DNA of 44,896 nt from positions 1 to 44,896 of the forward strand of contig JAGHER010000211.1 of the NCBI GenBank assembly GCA_017889125.1. The letters are read 5' to 3'. Position 1 is the stretch's first letter. Each line of letters opens with the position of its first letter. Below, one piece after another: positions 11,066-20,665 of the stretch. This DNA is from Lachnospiraceae bacterium (GTDB lineage: Bacteria > Bacillota > Clostridia > Lachnospirales > Lachnospiraceae). The position numbers and the translations under genes were made by a program. The notes beneath the pieces were generated by a model that made no database searches, was not told where the DNA came from, and saw only the letters and a program-made list of their open reading frames with translations.

Positions 11066-11107
11066 ATGGCAGGATGTTCCCTGTCTTTTCCGGGAAAATC
11101 CTGCCAT
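11066..11107 (-). promoter_or_regulatory. Intercistronic stem-loop between oppA and oppB
   Basis: ATGGCAGGATGTTCCC / GGGAAAATCCTGCCAT: 16-bp arms with one mismatch and a 10-nt loop. Confidence 0.7.
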
Positions 11108-11132
11108 CCTCCATTCATCATCGTAAAGCTTC

Positions 11133-12773
11133 TTACTCTGCTACAGACAGATAATACGTATCCTCAAAGGTGTATACCGGCACCAGTCCGGCTTCCTCAA
11201 CACCCTGGATGCGGTTGCTGATCAGAAGGATCTTGTTGTTGGAGCAGATGGGGTAAAATGCGCCGGTGTCCTGAATAGCTGCCTGCAGCTGGGCGTAAAT
11301 TTCCTTTCTCTTCTCCATATCCTGCTCTGCCCGTCCCTGAGCAAACAGGTCATTGATCTCGCTGTACTCGGTGTAGTACATATAGTTGTATCCGGCGCCG
11401 GACTCAAAGAGAGAGGCGAAGGTATCCGGATCAATACCCATGATGTAGCCGCCCAGGTACATATCGTAATCGTTGTCCGGATTCTGCATCTGGGTGGAAA
11501 GAGCTGTTGCATCGCTGGATACCAGCTCTACCGTGATGCCTGCCTCCTGAAGCTGCTCCTGGATCAGCAGGGCCTGGGTGGACTGAATCGTATCAGAAGC
11601 ACTGTAGCCCAGACGCAGAGTCAGATCGGACACACCAGCCTCCGCTAAAAGCTGTGCGGTCTTATCCAGATCCCGCTCATACTTCTCCACATCCTCGCTG
11701 TAGAACTGGCTGTTTAAGGGCAGGAAGGTGTATGGGGTCAGGTAATATTCATCAGACAGGAAGGCAGCGTCATTCATGGTCTGCTTATCCAGTGCATACA
11801 GAATGGCCTTTCTCACTTTCTCGTCAGTTACCCGGTTGCAGTTGATCATCATGTAGCCCACGCGGCCCTCGGTGTAGGAGTAGCTGGACAGGTTGCAGGC
11901 CTCAAGATCGATTCTCTGCGCCTCGGTAGGCGTTACCTGGTAGGCATCAATCTCGCCGTTCTGCAGAGCCATAACTGCGGTATCTGCATTTTCGATGATC
12001 TGGAACACGATGGTTCCGATGCCGGGCTGGCCCTTAAAGTAGGAGTCATTTGCCTCAAACCGCAGATAGGTACCGGGCTGGTACTCCACCAGCTTATATG
12101 GGCCGGTGCCTACAGAATTCATATTGTAATCGTTGTGCTCGTAATCCTCCACATCCTTGTAAATATGCTCAGGCATAATGAAGATCTGGCTCAGCATCTC
12201 GATGGCGGTAGGGGTGGCAAAGGGGAAGGTAAAGGATACGGTGTAATCGTCCACCTTCTCGATGGCTACGGTTCCCTCATTGTAAACCAGCTGGCTGTAA
12301 GCCCAGCCCAGGTTCTCCTCCTGCTCCATCTCGGTGTAGGTAAATACTACGTCATCTGCCGTAAAGGGCTCTCCATCGGACCACACCACATCGTCGCGAA
12401 GGGTAAAGGTGTAGGTCATGCCGTCCTCCGATACGGAGTAATCGGTGGCCAGGAACCAGTTGATGCCGTCTGCATTGTTCATATACAGCGGAGAGTAGAT
12501 CATCTTCACTGTAGTCAGGCCCCAGCGGTCTGAGGTGGTAATTACATTCACACTCTCGGTGGGATCGCCGCCGATGGCGTAAGTAAAGGTGCCGGATGAA
12601 GCGGAAGTGCTCTCCCCGCTATCCCCGCCGGTGCTCTCTCCCGTACTGGCAGCCGAAGACGCTGCCGTGGTGGTGTCCTCTACCACCGGATCCTTGCCGC
12701 AGCCTGCCAGGCTGGATGCCGCAAGGGCAGCCGCCGCAAAAAGGGCAAATGCTTTTGAAAACGATTTTTTCAT
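11133..12773 (-). CDS. oppA: Peptide ABC transporter substrate-binding lipoprotein (SBP_bac_5 type)
   Basis: Signal peptide with lipobox-like ALAASSLAGCGKD; GGDPTESVNVITTSDRWG..., SVGTGPYKLVEYQPG motifs. Start at MKKSFSKAF. Confidence 0.93.
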   Translation of the reverse strand: MKKSFSKAFALFAAAALAASSLAGCGKDPVVEDTTTAASSAASTGESTGGDSGESTSASSGTFTYAIGGDPTESVNVITTSDRWGLTTVKMIYSPLYMNNADGINWFLATDYSVSEDGMTYTFTLRDDVVWSDGEPFTADDVVFTYTEMEQEENLGWAYSQLVYNEGTVAIEKVDDYTVSFTFPFATPTAIEMLSQIFIMPEHIYKDVEDYEHNDYNMNSVGTGPYKLVEYQPGTYLRFEANDSYFKGQPGIGTIVFQIIENADTAVMALQNGEIDAYQVTPTEAQRIDLEACNLSSYSYTEGRVGYMMINCNRVTDEKVRKAILYALDKQTMNDAAFLSDEYYLTPYTFLPLNSQFYSEDVEKYERDLDKTAQLLAEAGVSDLTLRLGYSASDTIQSTQALLIQEQLQEAGITVELVSSDATALSTQMQNPDNDYDMYLGGYIMGIDPDTFASLFESGAGYNYMYYTEYSEINDLFAQGRAEQDMEKRKEIYAQLQAAIQDTGAFYPICSNNKILLISNRIQGVEEAGLVPVYTFEDTYYLSVAE

Positions 12774-12835
12774 GCTTTTCCTCCTTTGAAACATTAACAT
12801 TTAAATCATTTGGCTGAAGCCGCCTGTATAAACAA

Positions 12836-12865
12836 AAGGCAGTTACTCTATATCATAACTGCCTT
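12836..12865 (-). terminator. Terminator hairpin downstream of the MATE gene (or oppA leader hairpin)
   Basis: AAGGCAGTTA / TAACTGCCTT perfect 10-bp stem followed by TTGTTT on the minus strand. Confidence 0.6.
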
Positions 12866-12962
12866 AGTTATCCTGCGCAATATCATATTTTGTCCAATTT
12901 CCCGAAAACCGGTGAATATTTATTAAATATATTAGTAATATTATCACAGATATATCAGCTTG

Positions 12963-14324
12963 TCAATCGGCAATACTTTCTTTCCGGAACATCCGGTACA
13001 AAATAATCACCGCCGCTGTCGCCAGCACCAGCTCCGCCGTAAACTGGGCATAGGCCAGTCCATATAGGGGGAAGAGGAAATTCAAAATGCAGAGTGCCGG
13101 GATTTCCAGGATAATTTTCCGCAGGATGGCAAATGCCAGGGCATGCTTTCCCATACCTACCGACTGGAATACGCCTACAGCCAGAAAGTCAATATTTAAG
13201 AAGGGCATGGCCAGGCAGAAGCCCCGCAGGAACCTGGTTCCGTGGTCGATAATCGCCTGATTCTGCATAAATAAACGGACAATGTTTCCGGCAAACAGGT
13301 AGTAGCAGGCCATGATGCACAGCATAAAGGTCACGGTAATCTTCCCTGTCATCACCACGCACTCCTTCATCCGCTTCCGATTTCCCGAAGCAAAATTGTA
13401 GCCCACCAGAGGCATGATTCCCTGAGAAAAGCCCTGGGCAATGTACATGGGCACCATATTTACCTTCTGGGTAATGCCCATAGCGGCAATCGCATTCGCA
13501 CCGTAGGTAGCGGTGAAATTGTTCAGCACCGTCATGCCGGTCACATTCAGCAGATTCTGAATGGAGGCCGGCAGTCCCACCGCCAGGATGCCCAGCACCA
13601 CCGCCCTGCGGAAGCCAAAATGCTTTGGACTTAAGCTGATCCAGGTCTTCTTCCTCCGCACAAAAAGCAGGATAAAGAAATAAAGACAGGCCACGCAGTT
13701 GGAAATCATGGTGGCAAGGCCCGCCCCTGCCGCGCCCATGCCAAGGCCCCATGGGAGGATAAAAATGGGATCCAGCACAATATTTAACAGACAGCCGCTC
13801 ATGGTTCCGATACTGGCGTGAAGGGCATTTCCCTCCGACCGCACCATATAGGCCAGAACCACATTAAGGATCGAGGGCACCGCGCCGAAAAGCACCGTCC
13901 ACTTCACATATCCAGCCGTAGCCTCCAGGGTTTCCTCCGAGGCTCCCAGCAGGGCCAGAAGCGGCGTCTTAAAGACCAGGCAAAGTAAAGACAGCAGAAC
14001 TCCGCCGGTAAGTGCGCAGTAAAAGCCAAAGGCCGAGCTCTGGCGCACCGTATCAAAATCCTTCCGGCCCATGGCCCGGCTCATCATACTGGAGCTGCCC
14101 ACGCCGAACAAATTGTTCACGGCGTTAAAGGCCAGCAGCAGCGGGGCCGCCAGGGCTACCGCCGCATTTTCAATGGGGTTGTTCAGCATCCCTACAAAGT
14201 AGGTATCCGCCAGATTATATAAAACCATCACCAGGGAACTGATAATCGTCGGCACCGCCAGGGTGGCAATGGCTTTTGGCATGGGGGTGCTTTCAAATAA
14301 TTCTGTTTTTGACAGACTGCTCAC
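12963..14324 (-). CDS. MATE family efflux transporter
   Basis: 453 aa; PTIISSLVMVLYNLADTYFVGML...AVALAAPLLLAFNAVNNLFGVGSSSMMSRAMGR. GTG start. Confidence 0.92.
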   Translation of the reverse strand: MSSLSKTELFESTPMPKAIATLAVPTIISSLVMVLYNLADTYFVGMLNNPIENAAVALAAPLLLAFNAVNNLFGVGSSSMMSRAMGRKDFDTVRQSSAFGFYCALTGGVLLSLLCLVFKTPLLALLGASEETLEATAGYVKWTVLFGAVPSILNVVLAYMVRSEGNALHASIGTMSGCLLNIVLDPIFILPWGLGMGAAGAGLATMISNCVACLYFFILLFVRRKKTWISLSPKHFGFRRAVVLGILAVGLPASIQNLLNVTGMTVLNNFTATYGANAIAAMGITQKVNMVPMYIAQGFSQGIMPLVGYNFASGNRKRMKECVVMTGKITVTFMLCIMACYYLFAGNIVRLFMQNQAIIDHGTRFLRGFCLAMPFLNIDFLAVGVFQSVGMGKHALAFAILRKIILEIPALCILNFLFPLYGLAYAQFTAELVLATAAVIILYRMFRKESIAD

Positions 14325-14404
14325 GTTGTATTCCTCGCTTTCTGCGTTTTTCTATTGTTTTTCTATTCATGGCATCCTTATGGCCTTCCTGCGGCATGGC
14401 ATCC

Positions 14405-15445
14405 TTACGGCCGAATGGCAATCTTGACCACATTATCCTTCCGCTCCTCAAACAATGCGTAGGCCTCTGCAATCTGATTCAGGGGAAACGTATGCGTAAT
14501 CAGGCCTGTGGTGTCAATCCGCCCCTGCCGGATCAGCTCCAGGATCTCATCCATATCGCAGCCATCTACGCCGCCGGTCTTAAAGGTCAGGTTCTTTCCA
14601 TACATATCGGGAAGAGGGAGCACCTGCGGCCGGTCATAAAGGGCCACAATCACCACTGTGCCGTTTGGCCTTGCCGCCTTCCAGGCTGTCTGAAAGCTCT
14701 CCTCCGTGCCAGCCACTTCAAACACCACATCTGCGCCGCCGTGGCTTCCCGCCCTGAAAGCCGCCTCTGCCGCGTCCTGGCTCCTGGGATCAATGACCTC
14801 TGCCTCTGGATAATGGGCCTTAATATAGTCCCGGCGGAAATCATCCGGCTCCGCCACCAGCACCTTCCCCGGCTCCCTCAGAAGCACACAGTCCAGGGTG
14901 CACACCCCCGTAGGCCCGGCGCCGATAATCAGCACCGTGTCCCCCTTCTCAATTTCCCCAATCCTTGCCGCCCAGTAACCAGTGGCCAGGATGTCTCCCG
15001 CAAACAGCGCCTGCTCATCGGTGACGGAATCAGGGATCCGGGCAAGGCCCTGATTGGCATAGGGAACCCGCACGTACTCCGCCTGTCCGCCGTCAATCCG
15101 GCAGCCCAGGGCCCAGCCTCCGTCCGGATCCTGGCAGTTATTCACATACCCATGGCGGCAGAAGTAACAGTTTCCACAAAAGGTTTCCACATTCACCGCC
15201 ACCCGGTCGCCGGGACGCACCTTCGTCACCTGGCTTCCAATCTCTTCCACCACGCCCACCATCTCATGGCCCACCGTAATCCCCGGCACCGCCCTGGGCA
15301 CAGAGCCGTGCTTAATATGAAGATCGCTGGTACAGATGCTGGCCAGCGTTACCCGGACAATGGCATCCCCAGGCTCCTTAAGCACCGGCCTGGCTTTTTC
15401 TTTTAAAACAAAATTTCCTTTAGATTCGTAAGTATAAGCAAGCAT
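14405..15445 (-). CDS. Zinc-dependent alcohol/polyol dehydrogenase (MDR family)
   Basis: 346 aa; GHEMVGVVEEIGSQVTKVRPGDRVAV, structural-zinc Cys cluster CGNCYFCRHGYVNNC, Rossmann VLIIGAGPTGVC. Confidence 0.9.
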   Translation of the reverse strand: MLAYTYESKGNFVLKEKARPVLKEPGDAIVRVTLASICTSDLHIKHGSVPRAVPGITVGHEMVGVVEEIGSQVTKVRPGDRVAVNVETFCGNCYFCRHGYVNNCQDPDGGWALGCRIDGGQAEYVRVPYANQGLARIPDSVTDEQALFAGDILATGYWAARIGEIEKGDTVLIIGAGPTGVCTLDCVLLREPGKVLVAEPDDFRRDYIKAHYPEAEVIDPRSQDAAEAAFRAGSHGGADVVFEVAGTEESFQTAWKAARPNGTVVIVALYDRPQVLPLPDMYGKNLTFKTGGVDGCDMDEILELIRQGRIDTTGLITHTFPLNQIAEAYALFEERKDNVVKIAIRP

Positions 15446-15691
15446 ATCCTTCCCCCAGTTTCATTATCCGCTTTGTTTTCTTTTCCCGCATTAAAACAAT
15501 TATACTATAGAAGAAATAGGCACACAAGATACGGATTTTCTGTATTCCCCTTCATCCATTCCGAAACTTTTCACCTGAAACGGATACTTTTCGCCCATTC
15601 TTTGCCTGACGACTGTACTATTTTTTTAAATTATGCTAGACTGACTTTATGAAAATTTCAAAATCCAAAACAGAAGAAAAGGAGCGTACAA

Positions 15692-16144
15692 ATGAGAAAA
15701 TTTATTGAAGAATTCAAAGCCTTTGCCCTGCGGGGCAACATGATGGACATGGCAGTCGGTGTTATCATCGGCGGCGCATTCTCCGGTCTGGTCACCTCTC
15801 TCACTGACAACTTTATCAATCCCATCTTAAACGCAGTTACGGGAGCCGCCTCCTACGGCCTGCAGGATGTGGCCGGATTTGCCTCCAGCTTTGTCTCCGC
15901 CCTGGTGAATTTCGTCATCATGGCCTTCGTGCTCTTCTGCCTGCTGAAGGCCGTCAACAAGCTGGCCTCCCTGGGACACAAGAAGGAAGAGGAAGCGCCT
16001 GCCGCTCCCACCACCAAGAAGTGCCCCTACTGCTTCAGCGAGATTCCCCTGGAAGCAACCAGATGTCCTCACTGTACTTCCGTGCTGGCTGAGGATCCGG
16101 CCATTGCGGAAGCTGCTGCTGCGAGCCAGCCTGCTGCAGAATAG
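15692..16144 (+). CDS. mscL: Large-conductance mechanosensitive channel MscL with C-terminal zinc ribbon
   Basis: MRKFIEEFKAFALRGNMMDMAVGVIIGGAFSGLVTSL is canonical MscL; C-terminus KKCPYCFSEIPLEATRCPHCTS (two CxxC). RBS AAGGAG upstream. Confidence 0.95.
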   Translation: MRKFIEEFKAFALRGNMMDMAVGVIIGGAFSGLVTSLTDNFINPILNAVTGAASYGLQDVAGFASSFVSALVNFVIMAFVLFCLLKAVNKLASLGHKKEEEAPAAPTTKKCPYCFSEIPLEATRCPHCTSVLAEDPAIAEAAAASQPAAE

Positions 16145-16287
16145 TTTTCCGGGGTGCGATTGTTCTGGAAACAGACCTTTGAAAAGCAGATTTTTGCGAA
16201 ATGATTTTCCGCGGAACATAAACACATAAACGCATAAAATCATAAAACCAGCAGATGACAGATACACCAAAAGAGGGAGAGATCGCG

Positions 16288-16902
16288 ATGAATGAAAAAT
16301 GGCTGCAATGGGCAGTGGAATTACAGAGCCTTGCCCAGGCCGGTCTGACATACGGAAAAGATATTTATGACAAAGAACGTTACGAGCGGATACGGGAAAT
16401 TTCCGCAGAGATGCTGGCGGATAAAACCGATATCCCCGTAGAAAAGGTAAAAACCCTTTTCTGCAATGAGACCGGCTATCAGACTCCGAAGCTGGATACC
16501 CGGGCCGCCATCTTTAAAGACAATCAGATTCTCCTGGTGCGGGAACGTAACGGCAAATGGTCCCTTCCCGGCGGCTGGGTTGACGTAAATGTATCCGTCA
16601 AGGAAAACACCATCAAGGAAGTGAAAGAAGAGGCCGGTCTGGATGTGACCGCAGACAGAATCATCGCCGTCCAGGACCGGGCAAAGCACAATCTCCCCGT
16701 CTACGCCTACGGCGTGTGCAAGATCTTTGTACTCTGCACAGTCACCGGCGGGGAGTTTGCGGAAAATATTGAGACAACGGGATTCGCTTATTTTTCTGAA
16801 AATGACCTTCCGGAGCTTTCGGAAGAAAAGAATAATGAGGAGCAGATTCGAATGTGCTTTGCGGCGTATCGGGATGATAATTGGGTGACGATGTTTGATT
16901 AG
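16288..16902 (+). CDS. NUDIX hydrolase with N-terminal NUDIX-associated helical domain
   Basis: Nudix box GGWVDVNVSVKENTIKEVKEEAGLDV; N-terminus MNEKWLQWAVELQSLAQAGLTYGKDIYDKERYERIREISAEM. Confidence 0.9.
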   Translation: MNEKWLQWAVELQSLAQAGLTYGKDIYDKERYERIREISAEMLADKTDIPVEKVKTLFCNETGYQTPKLDTRAAIFKDNQILLVRERNGKWSLPGGWVDVNVSVKENTIKEVKEEAGLDVTADRIIAVQDRAKHNLPVYAYGVCKIFVLCTVTGGEFAENIETTGFAYFSENDLPELSEEKNNEEQIRMCFAAYRDDNWVTMFD

Positions 16903-16950
16903 TATCTGATTTTTCATATCTAAATCGTTTACAAAAGCCATAGAAAAGCC

Positions 16951-16997
16951 AAAAATTATGCAAATCTAAAGTCGTATTTTAGATTTGCATAATTTTT
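16951..16997. terminator. Bidirectional terminator between convergent genes
   Basis: AAAAATTATGCAAATCTAAA / TTTAGATTTGCATAATTTTT, perfect 20-bp arms, 7-nt loop, T-tract on both strands. Confidence 0.85.
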
Positions 16998-17033
16998 TTG
17001 ACGATATTACGATTTTCATATCTTCACAGCCAA

Positions 17034-17969
17034 TCACTTCGCCGCACAAATCCCCGCCACCGCACCTTCTGCCACCGCCGTAGCCGCCTGCCGCACCTGC
17101 TTTGCGCAGATATCTCCTGCAGCATAAACGCCGGGAATTTCCGTTTCCATGCTGGCATTTACCGGAATATAGCCGTTTTCCAGCTTAAGCTCCCCGTACA
17201 TCTCCGTATTGGGCACCGATCCAGCGTAGATGAAGACACCGCAGCCTTCATCGGAAATCCGGGTAATTTCCCCTGTTTTTTCATCTTTAAGCTCCAGGCT
17301 ACCAATCTGTTCTTTCCCGTAAATGCCGGCCAGCCGCGTCCCTGTCCGCACTTCAATATTCGGCGCAGCTTCCACCTTTTTTAAAAATTCCGGAATACAG
17401 CCCAGCTTTTCCTCAAAATGAATGATGGTCAGCTTCCGGGCAAACTGTGCCAGATATAAAGCCTCCTTCACGGCACCGTCAGCACCGCCTACCACGTAGA
17501 TATTCTTTCCGGCAAAATTCTTCCCGTCTCTGGCCGCATTCTTCCCTACACCGCGGCCGGAAAGCTCCTCTTCGCCGGGGATACCCAGCTTTCTGGGAGT
17601 AGTTCCATTTGCCAGAATCAATCGGCTGGCCTCGTAAATCCCTTTTTCTGTGACAACCTTTTTCATATTCCCCTGCAGGCTTACCGAGCAGACCGTCTCA
17701 TAAATCACCTGCACACCGGCACTTTCCGCCTGCTTTTCCATCCGTGCGGCAAATGTGCTTCCCGTCTCATTTTCTACAATGCCGGTGTAATGGGTTACCG
17801 TGGAAACCCGGCCGATCAGGCCGCCGATCTTCTCCTTCTCTATTACCAGCACCTTCTTCCCCCGGCTTACTGCGTAGATGCCCGCGCTGATTCCGGCAGG
17901 GCCTCCGCCGATGATGATAATATCGTACCGCTTCACTTCTCTTTCCATCTGCTTTGCTTCTTTTTCCAT
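17034..17969 (-). CDS. Thioredoxin reductase-like FAD/NAD(P) oxidoreductase lacking the CxxC active site
   Basis: FAD motif YDIIIIGGGPAGISAGIYAVSRG, NAD(P) motif IYVVGGADGAVKEALYLA, C-terminal VPVNASMETEIPGVYAAGDI-like segment. Start at MEKEAKQ with a GGAAGG RBS. Confidence 0.85.
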   Translation of the reverse strand: MEKEAKQMEREVKRYDIIIIGGGPAGISAGIYAVSRGKKVLVIEKEKIGGLIGRVSTVTHYTGIVENETGSTFAARMEKQAESAGVQVIYETVCSVSLQGNMKKVVTEKGIYEASRLILANGTTPRKLGIPGEEELSGRGVGKNAARDGKNFAGKNIYVVGGADGAVKEALYLAQFARKLTIIHFEEKLGCIPEFLKKVEAAPNIEVRTGTRLAGIYGKEQIGSLELKDEKTGEITRISDEGCGVFIYAGSVPNTEMYGELKLENGYIPVNASMETEIPGVYAAGDICAKQVRQAATAVAEGAVAGICAAK

Positions 17970-18305
17970 GATTTTTCTTCCTTCCTGCGAGCCATCTCTA
18001 TTCGCTTTTCCTTTGTTCCGTGTTTGTTTCACATTGCCTTGTGCCTGGCTCCGCTCTTTCTGCTTCTCGCTGCTTAGGTTTCCTGTTTCCGATGTACCGC
18101 AATACACAAATTGCGTTCCTCTTTAACCTTATTTTTCCCGTACCGCCGCATGATTTTCCGTTTCCGGCTTGTATTATAATGGAAATTCATGATAAAATAA
18201 AATTATCTTTTAGAATTAATTGATTCTGTTTTTTTATCACTTAATTTTTGTTTCCCGTTTCCTATTTTTCATTCCAATACACACAAATCCTGGAGGTGCC
18301 CGACT

Positions 18306-18830
18306 ATGTTCTACTTCATCCGTCACGGAAAAACCGATTATTCCCGCCAGAACACGAAATTTTACACCGGCTACGGCATCCATCTCTCGCCCCTGTCCCA
18401 GACCGGCATCTGCCAGATTCAGGAGGCAGCCAGGGATCCTCGGCTGGAGGGCACAAGCCTTATCCTCTGCTCCCCCTACACCAGGGCCCTGCAGACTGCG
18501 GTTATTCTCTCCAAGGCCCTGGGCGCAGACATTGCGGTGGAGACCGACCTCCACGAATGGCTGGCAAATAAGGATTACCTCTACGAGGAGGATGAGACTG
18601 CAGAAAAATACTATCAGGAATATATCATAAACCAGGGCCGGTACCTGGACGGAACAGAACGCCCCTGGGAGACTGCCGAGATGATTCGCACCCGTGTCCT
18701 TTCCGTCCTGGAAAAATACCGCCATTACCCCAAGGTAATCATCGCAGGCCACGGCATGATGATCCAGGCTGTCACTGGATCGCCTCATCCTCACAACGGA
18801 GAAATTATTCCTTTTGAACTGGGCCAATAA
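18306..18830 (+). CDS. Histidine phosphatase (phosphoglycerate mutase-like) family protein
   Basis: MFYFIRHGKTDYS RHG motif; LILCSPYTRALQTAVIL; VIIAGHGMMIQA. Confidence 0.88.
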   Translation: MFYFIRHGKTDYSRQNTKFYTGYGIHLSPLSQTGICQIQEAARDPRLEGTSLILCSPYTRALQTAVILSKALGADIAVETDLHEWLANKDYLYEEDETAEKYYQEYIINQGRYLDGTERPWETAEMIRTRVLSVLEKYRHYPKVIIAGHGMMIQAVTGSPHPHNGEIIPFELGQ

Positions 18831-18861
18831 TATAAAAATCGCAAAGGAGGCCAACTCCCCC

Positions 18862-19722
18862 ATGGACCCCAAACTGAACACCTTTCTCACTGTCTGCGAA
18901 ACCATGAACTACCACACTGCCGCCAGGCTCCTCCATCTGACCCAGCCAGCCGTGACCAAGCAGATCCAAGCCCTGGAGACCCAGTACGGAAAGCCCCTCT
19001 TTTCCTATGACGGCAGACAGCTTCACAAGACAGAAGCCGGCCGGATCTTAGAGGACTATGCCCGCTCCATCCGCTGCAATGTCCAGGAGATGGAACGGGC
19101 CATGGCCGGTCAGAGGCGGCGCTGCCTCCGCATAGGGGCAACCAAGACCATCGGCGATTACGTTCTCCGGGATGCGGTGAGCCGCTACACCGCCGATCCC
19201 ACTCATGAGCTGATCCTAATCGTGGACAATACGGAACACCTGTTAACCCTGCTGGATGACAACAAGCTGGATTTTCTTGCTGTTGAGGGAATTTTTGACA
19301 AAAGCCGCTATGGATGGCAGCTTCTTAAGCGGGAGCCCTTCACCGGCATCTGCGCGCCGGATCATCCCTTTGCCGGGAAAATGATTCCGCCGGAGGATTT
19401 ACTGACCGAAAGCCTTATTGTCCGCGAATCCGGCTCCGGCACCCGGGACATTTTCGAGCGGCAGCTGGCGCTGTGCGGCTACCATCTGGACGCCTTCCGC
19501 CGTCTGCTGACCATCAGCAGCTTTCCCGTCATCTGCCAGCTGGTCAAGGAAGGCCGCGGCATCAGCTTCCTCTACCAGTCCGTAGTCGGCGATGACCCGG
19601 CCTTCGGCCATTTTCAGGCAGAGCCCCTCACGGGAATCCATGAATTTCATCTGGTCTATCTGAAACGCACCCGGGCAAAGGAATATGCTGAAGCCTTTTT
19701 TCAGGATTTGTTTCCTTTCTGA
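18862..19722 (+). CDS. LysR family transcriptional regulator
   Basis: N-terminal wHTH MDPKLNTFLTVCETMNYHTAARLLHLTQPAVTKQIQALE; substrate-binding-like C-terminus. Start at MDPKL rather than the ORF-track start. Confidence 0.92.
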   Translation: MDPKLNTFLTVCETMNYHTAARLLHLTQPAVTKQIQALETQYGKPLFSYDGRQLHKTEAGRILEDYARSIRCNVQEMERAMAGQRRRCLRIGATKTIGDYVLRDAVSRYTADPTHELILIVDNTEHLLTLLDDNKLDFLAVEGIFDKSRYGWQLLKREPFTGICAPDHPFAGKMIPPEDLLTESLIVRESGSGTRDIFERQLALCGYHLDAFRRLLTISSFPVICQLVKEGRGISFLYQSVVGDDPAFGHFQAEPLTGIHEFHLVYLKRTRAKEYAEAFFQDLFPF

Positions 19723-19813
19723 TTTTCCAGGTATTGCTGCTCTTCGAAAACAGCATACCAGGCAAACTCTATATCCACATTAGACTTTTAAGAAGAAGTT
19801 TGGAGATATTCAC

Positions 19814-20665
19814 ATGAAAAATGATCTGCTATCCATTGGAAAAATGGCCGCAATGAACCGGGTGTCCATCACCACCCTGCGGCTGTATGACGAGAAGGGC
19901 CTGTTAAAGCCCCGATATACGGACCCGGAAACCGGCTATCGGTATTATGACATTGACCAGAACGCCCGCCTGGATATGATTGCCTACATGAAGGAGCTGG
20001 GCATGAGCCTTTCCCAGATCCGGGAGGCACTGGAGAAGGAGGATATTTCCCTGATTGAGGAGCTGCTCAGCCAGAAAAATGAACAGATCCACCAGCAGAT
20101 GCGGGAATTGAAGGCTCAGCATGACGCAGTGGAGCGGGCCATTCTCTCCATCGAGCGCTGCCGTAAATCCCCCGCCACCGGGACACTATCCTTAGAGTAC
20201 ATCGACCGGAGGTACATCTGGGGCATCCCCTGCTCTGCCAACTTTTACAGCGATGATGTGCACAGCTACGAGCATCAGCTGCGGGAGCTGCGCCTTAAGC
20301 TGGAGGAGACCGGCTTCTCTCAGATTCACTCCTACAATATCGGGACTTCCATTGCCCAGGAGGACTTTGAACAGGACCATTTTGTTGCCAAGGAGATTTT
20401 TATTTTTGCCAACCGGCGGGATCAGGAAGGCACGCACACTTCTCAGGTAGTGGAAAGCGGCATGTATGCCTGTGTTTATCTGGACAATTATGACGATGAG
20501 ATACACTACGCCCGTCTGCTGCGGGAATACTGCCTGCGAAATGGCTACCGCATTGCCGGAGACTACCTCTGCGAGGTCATGACCGGCTTCAATGTATTCG
20601 ACAGCGATCCCCGAAGTATGTTTCTAAGGCTGCAGGTGCCGGTGACCTTTCAAAAAAATGGGTGA
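19814..20665 (+). CDS. MerR family transcriptional regulator with GyrI-like effector domain
   Basis: LLSIGKMAAMNRVSITTLRLYDEKGLLKPRYTDPETGYRYYDIDQ; C-terminal effector domain ending LQVPVTFQKNG. Confidence 0.92.
   Translation: MKNDLLSIGKMAAMNRVSITTLRLYDEKGLLKPRYTDPETGYRYYDIDQNARLDMIAYMKELGMSLSQIREALEKEDISLIEELLSQKNEQIHQQMRELKAQHDAVERAILSIERCRKSPATGTLSLEYIDRRYIWGIPCSANFYSDDVHSYEHQLRELRLKLEETGFSQIHSYNIGTSIAQEDFEQDHFVAKEIFIFANRRDQEGTHTSQVVESGMYACVYLDNYDDEIHYARLLREYCLRNGYRIAGDYLCEVMTGFNVFDSDPRSMFLRLQVPVTFQKNG

Noticed and set aside
14276-15406. 376-aa plus-strand ORF
   Set aside because: Antisense to the zinc alcohol dehydrogenase; His/Arg/Pro-rich translation typical of a shadow frame.
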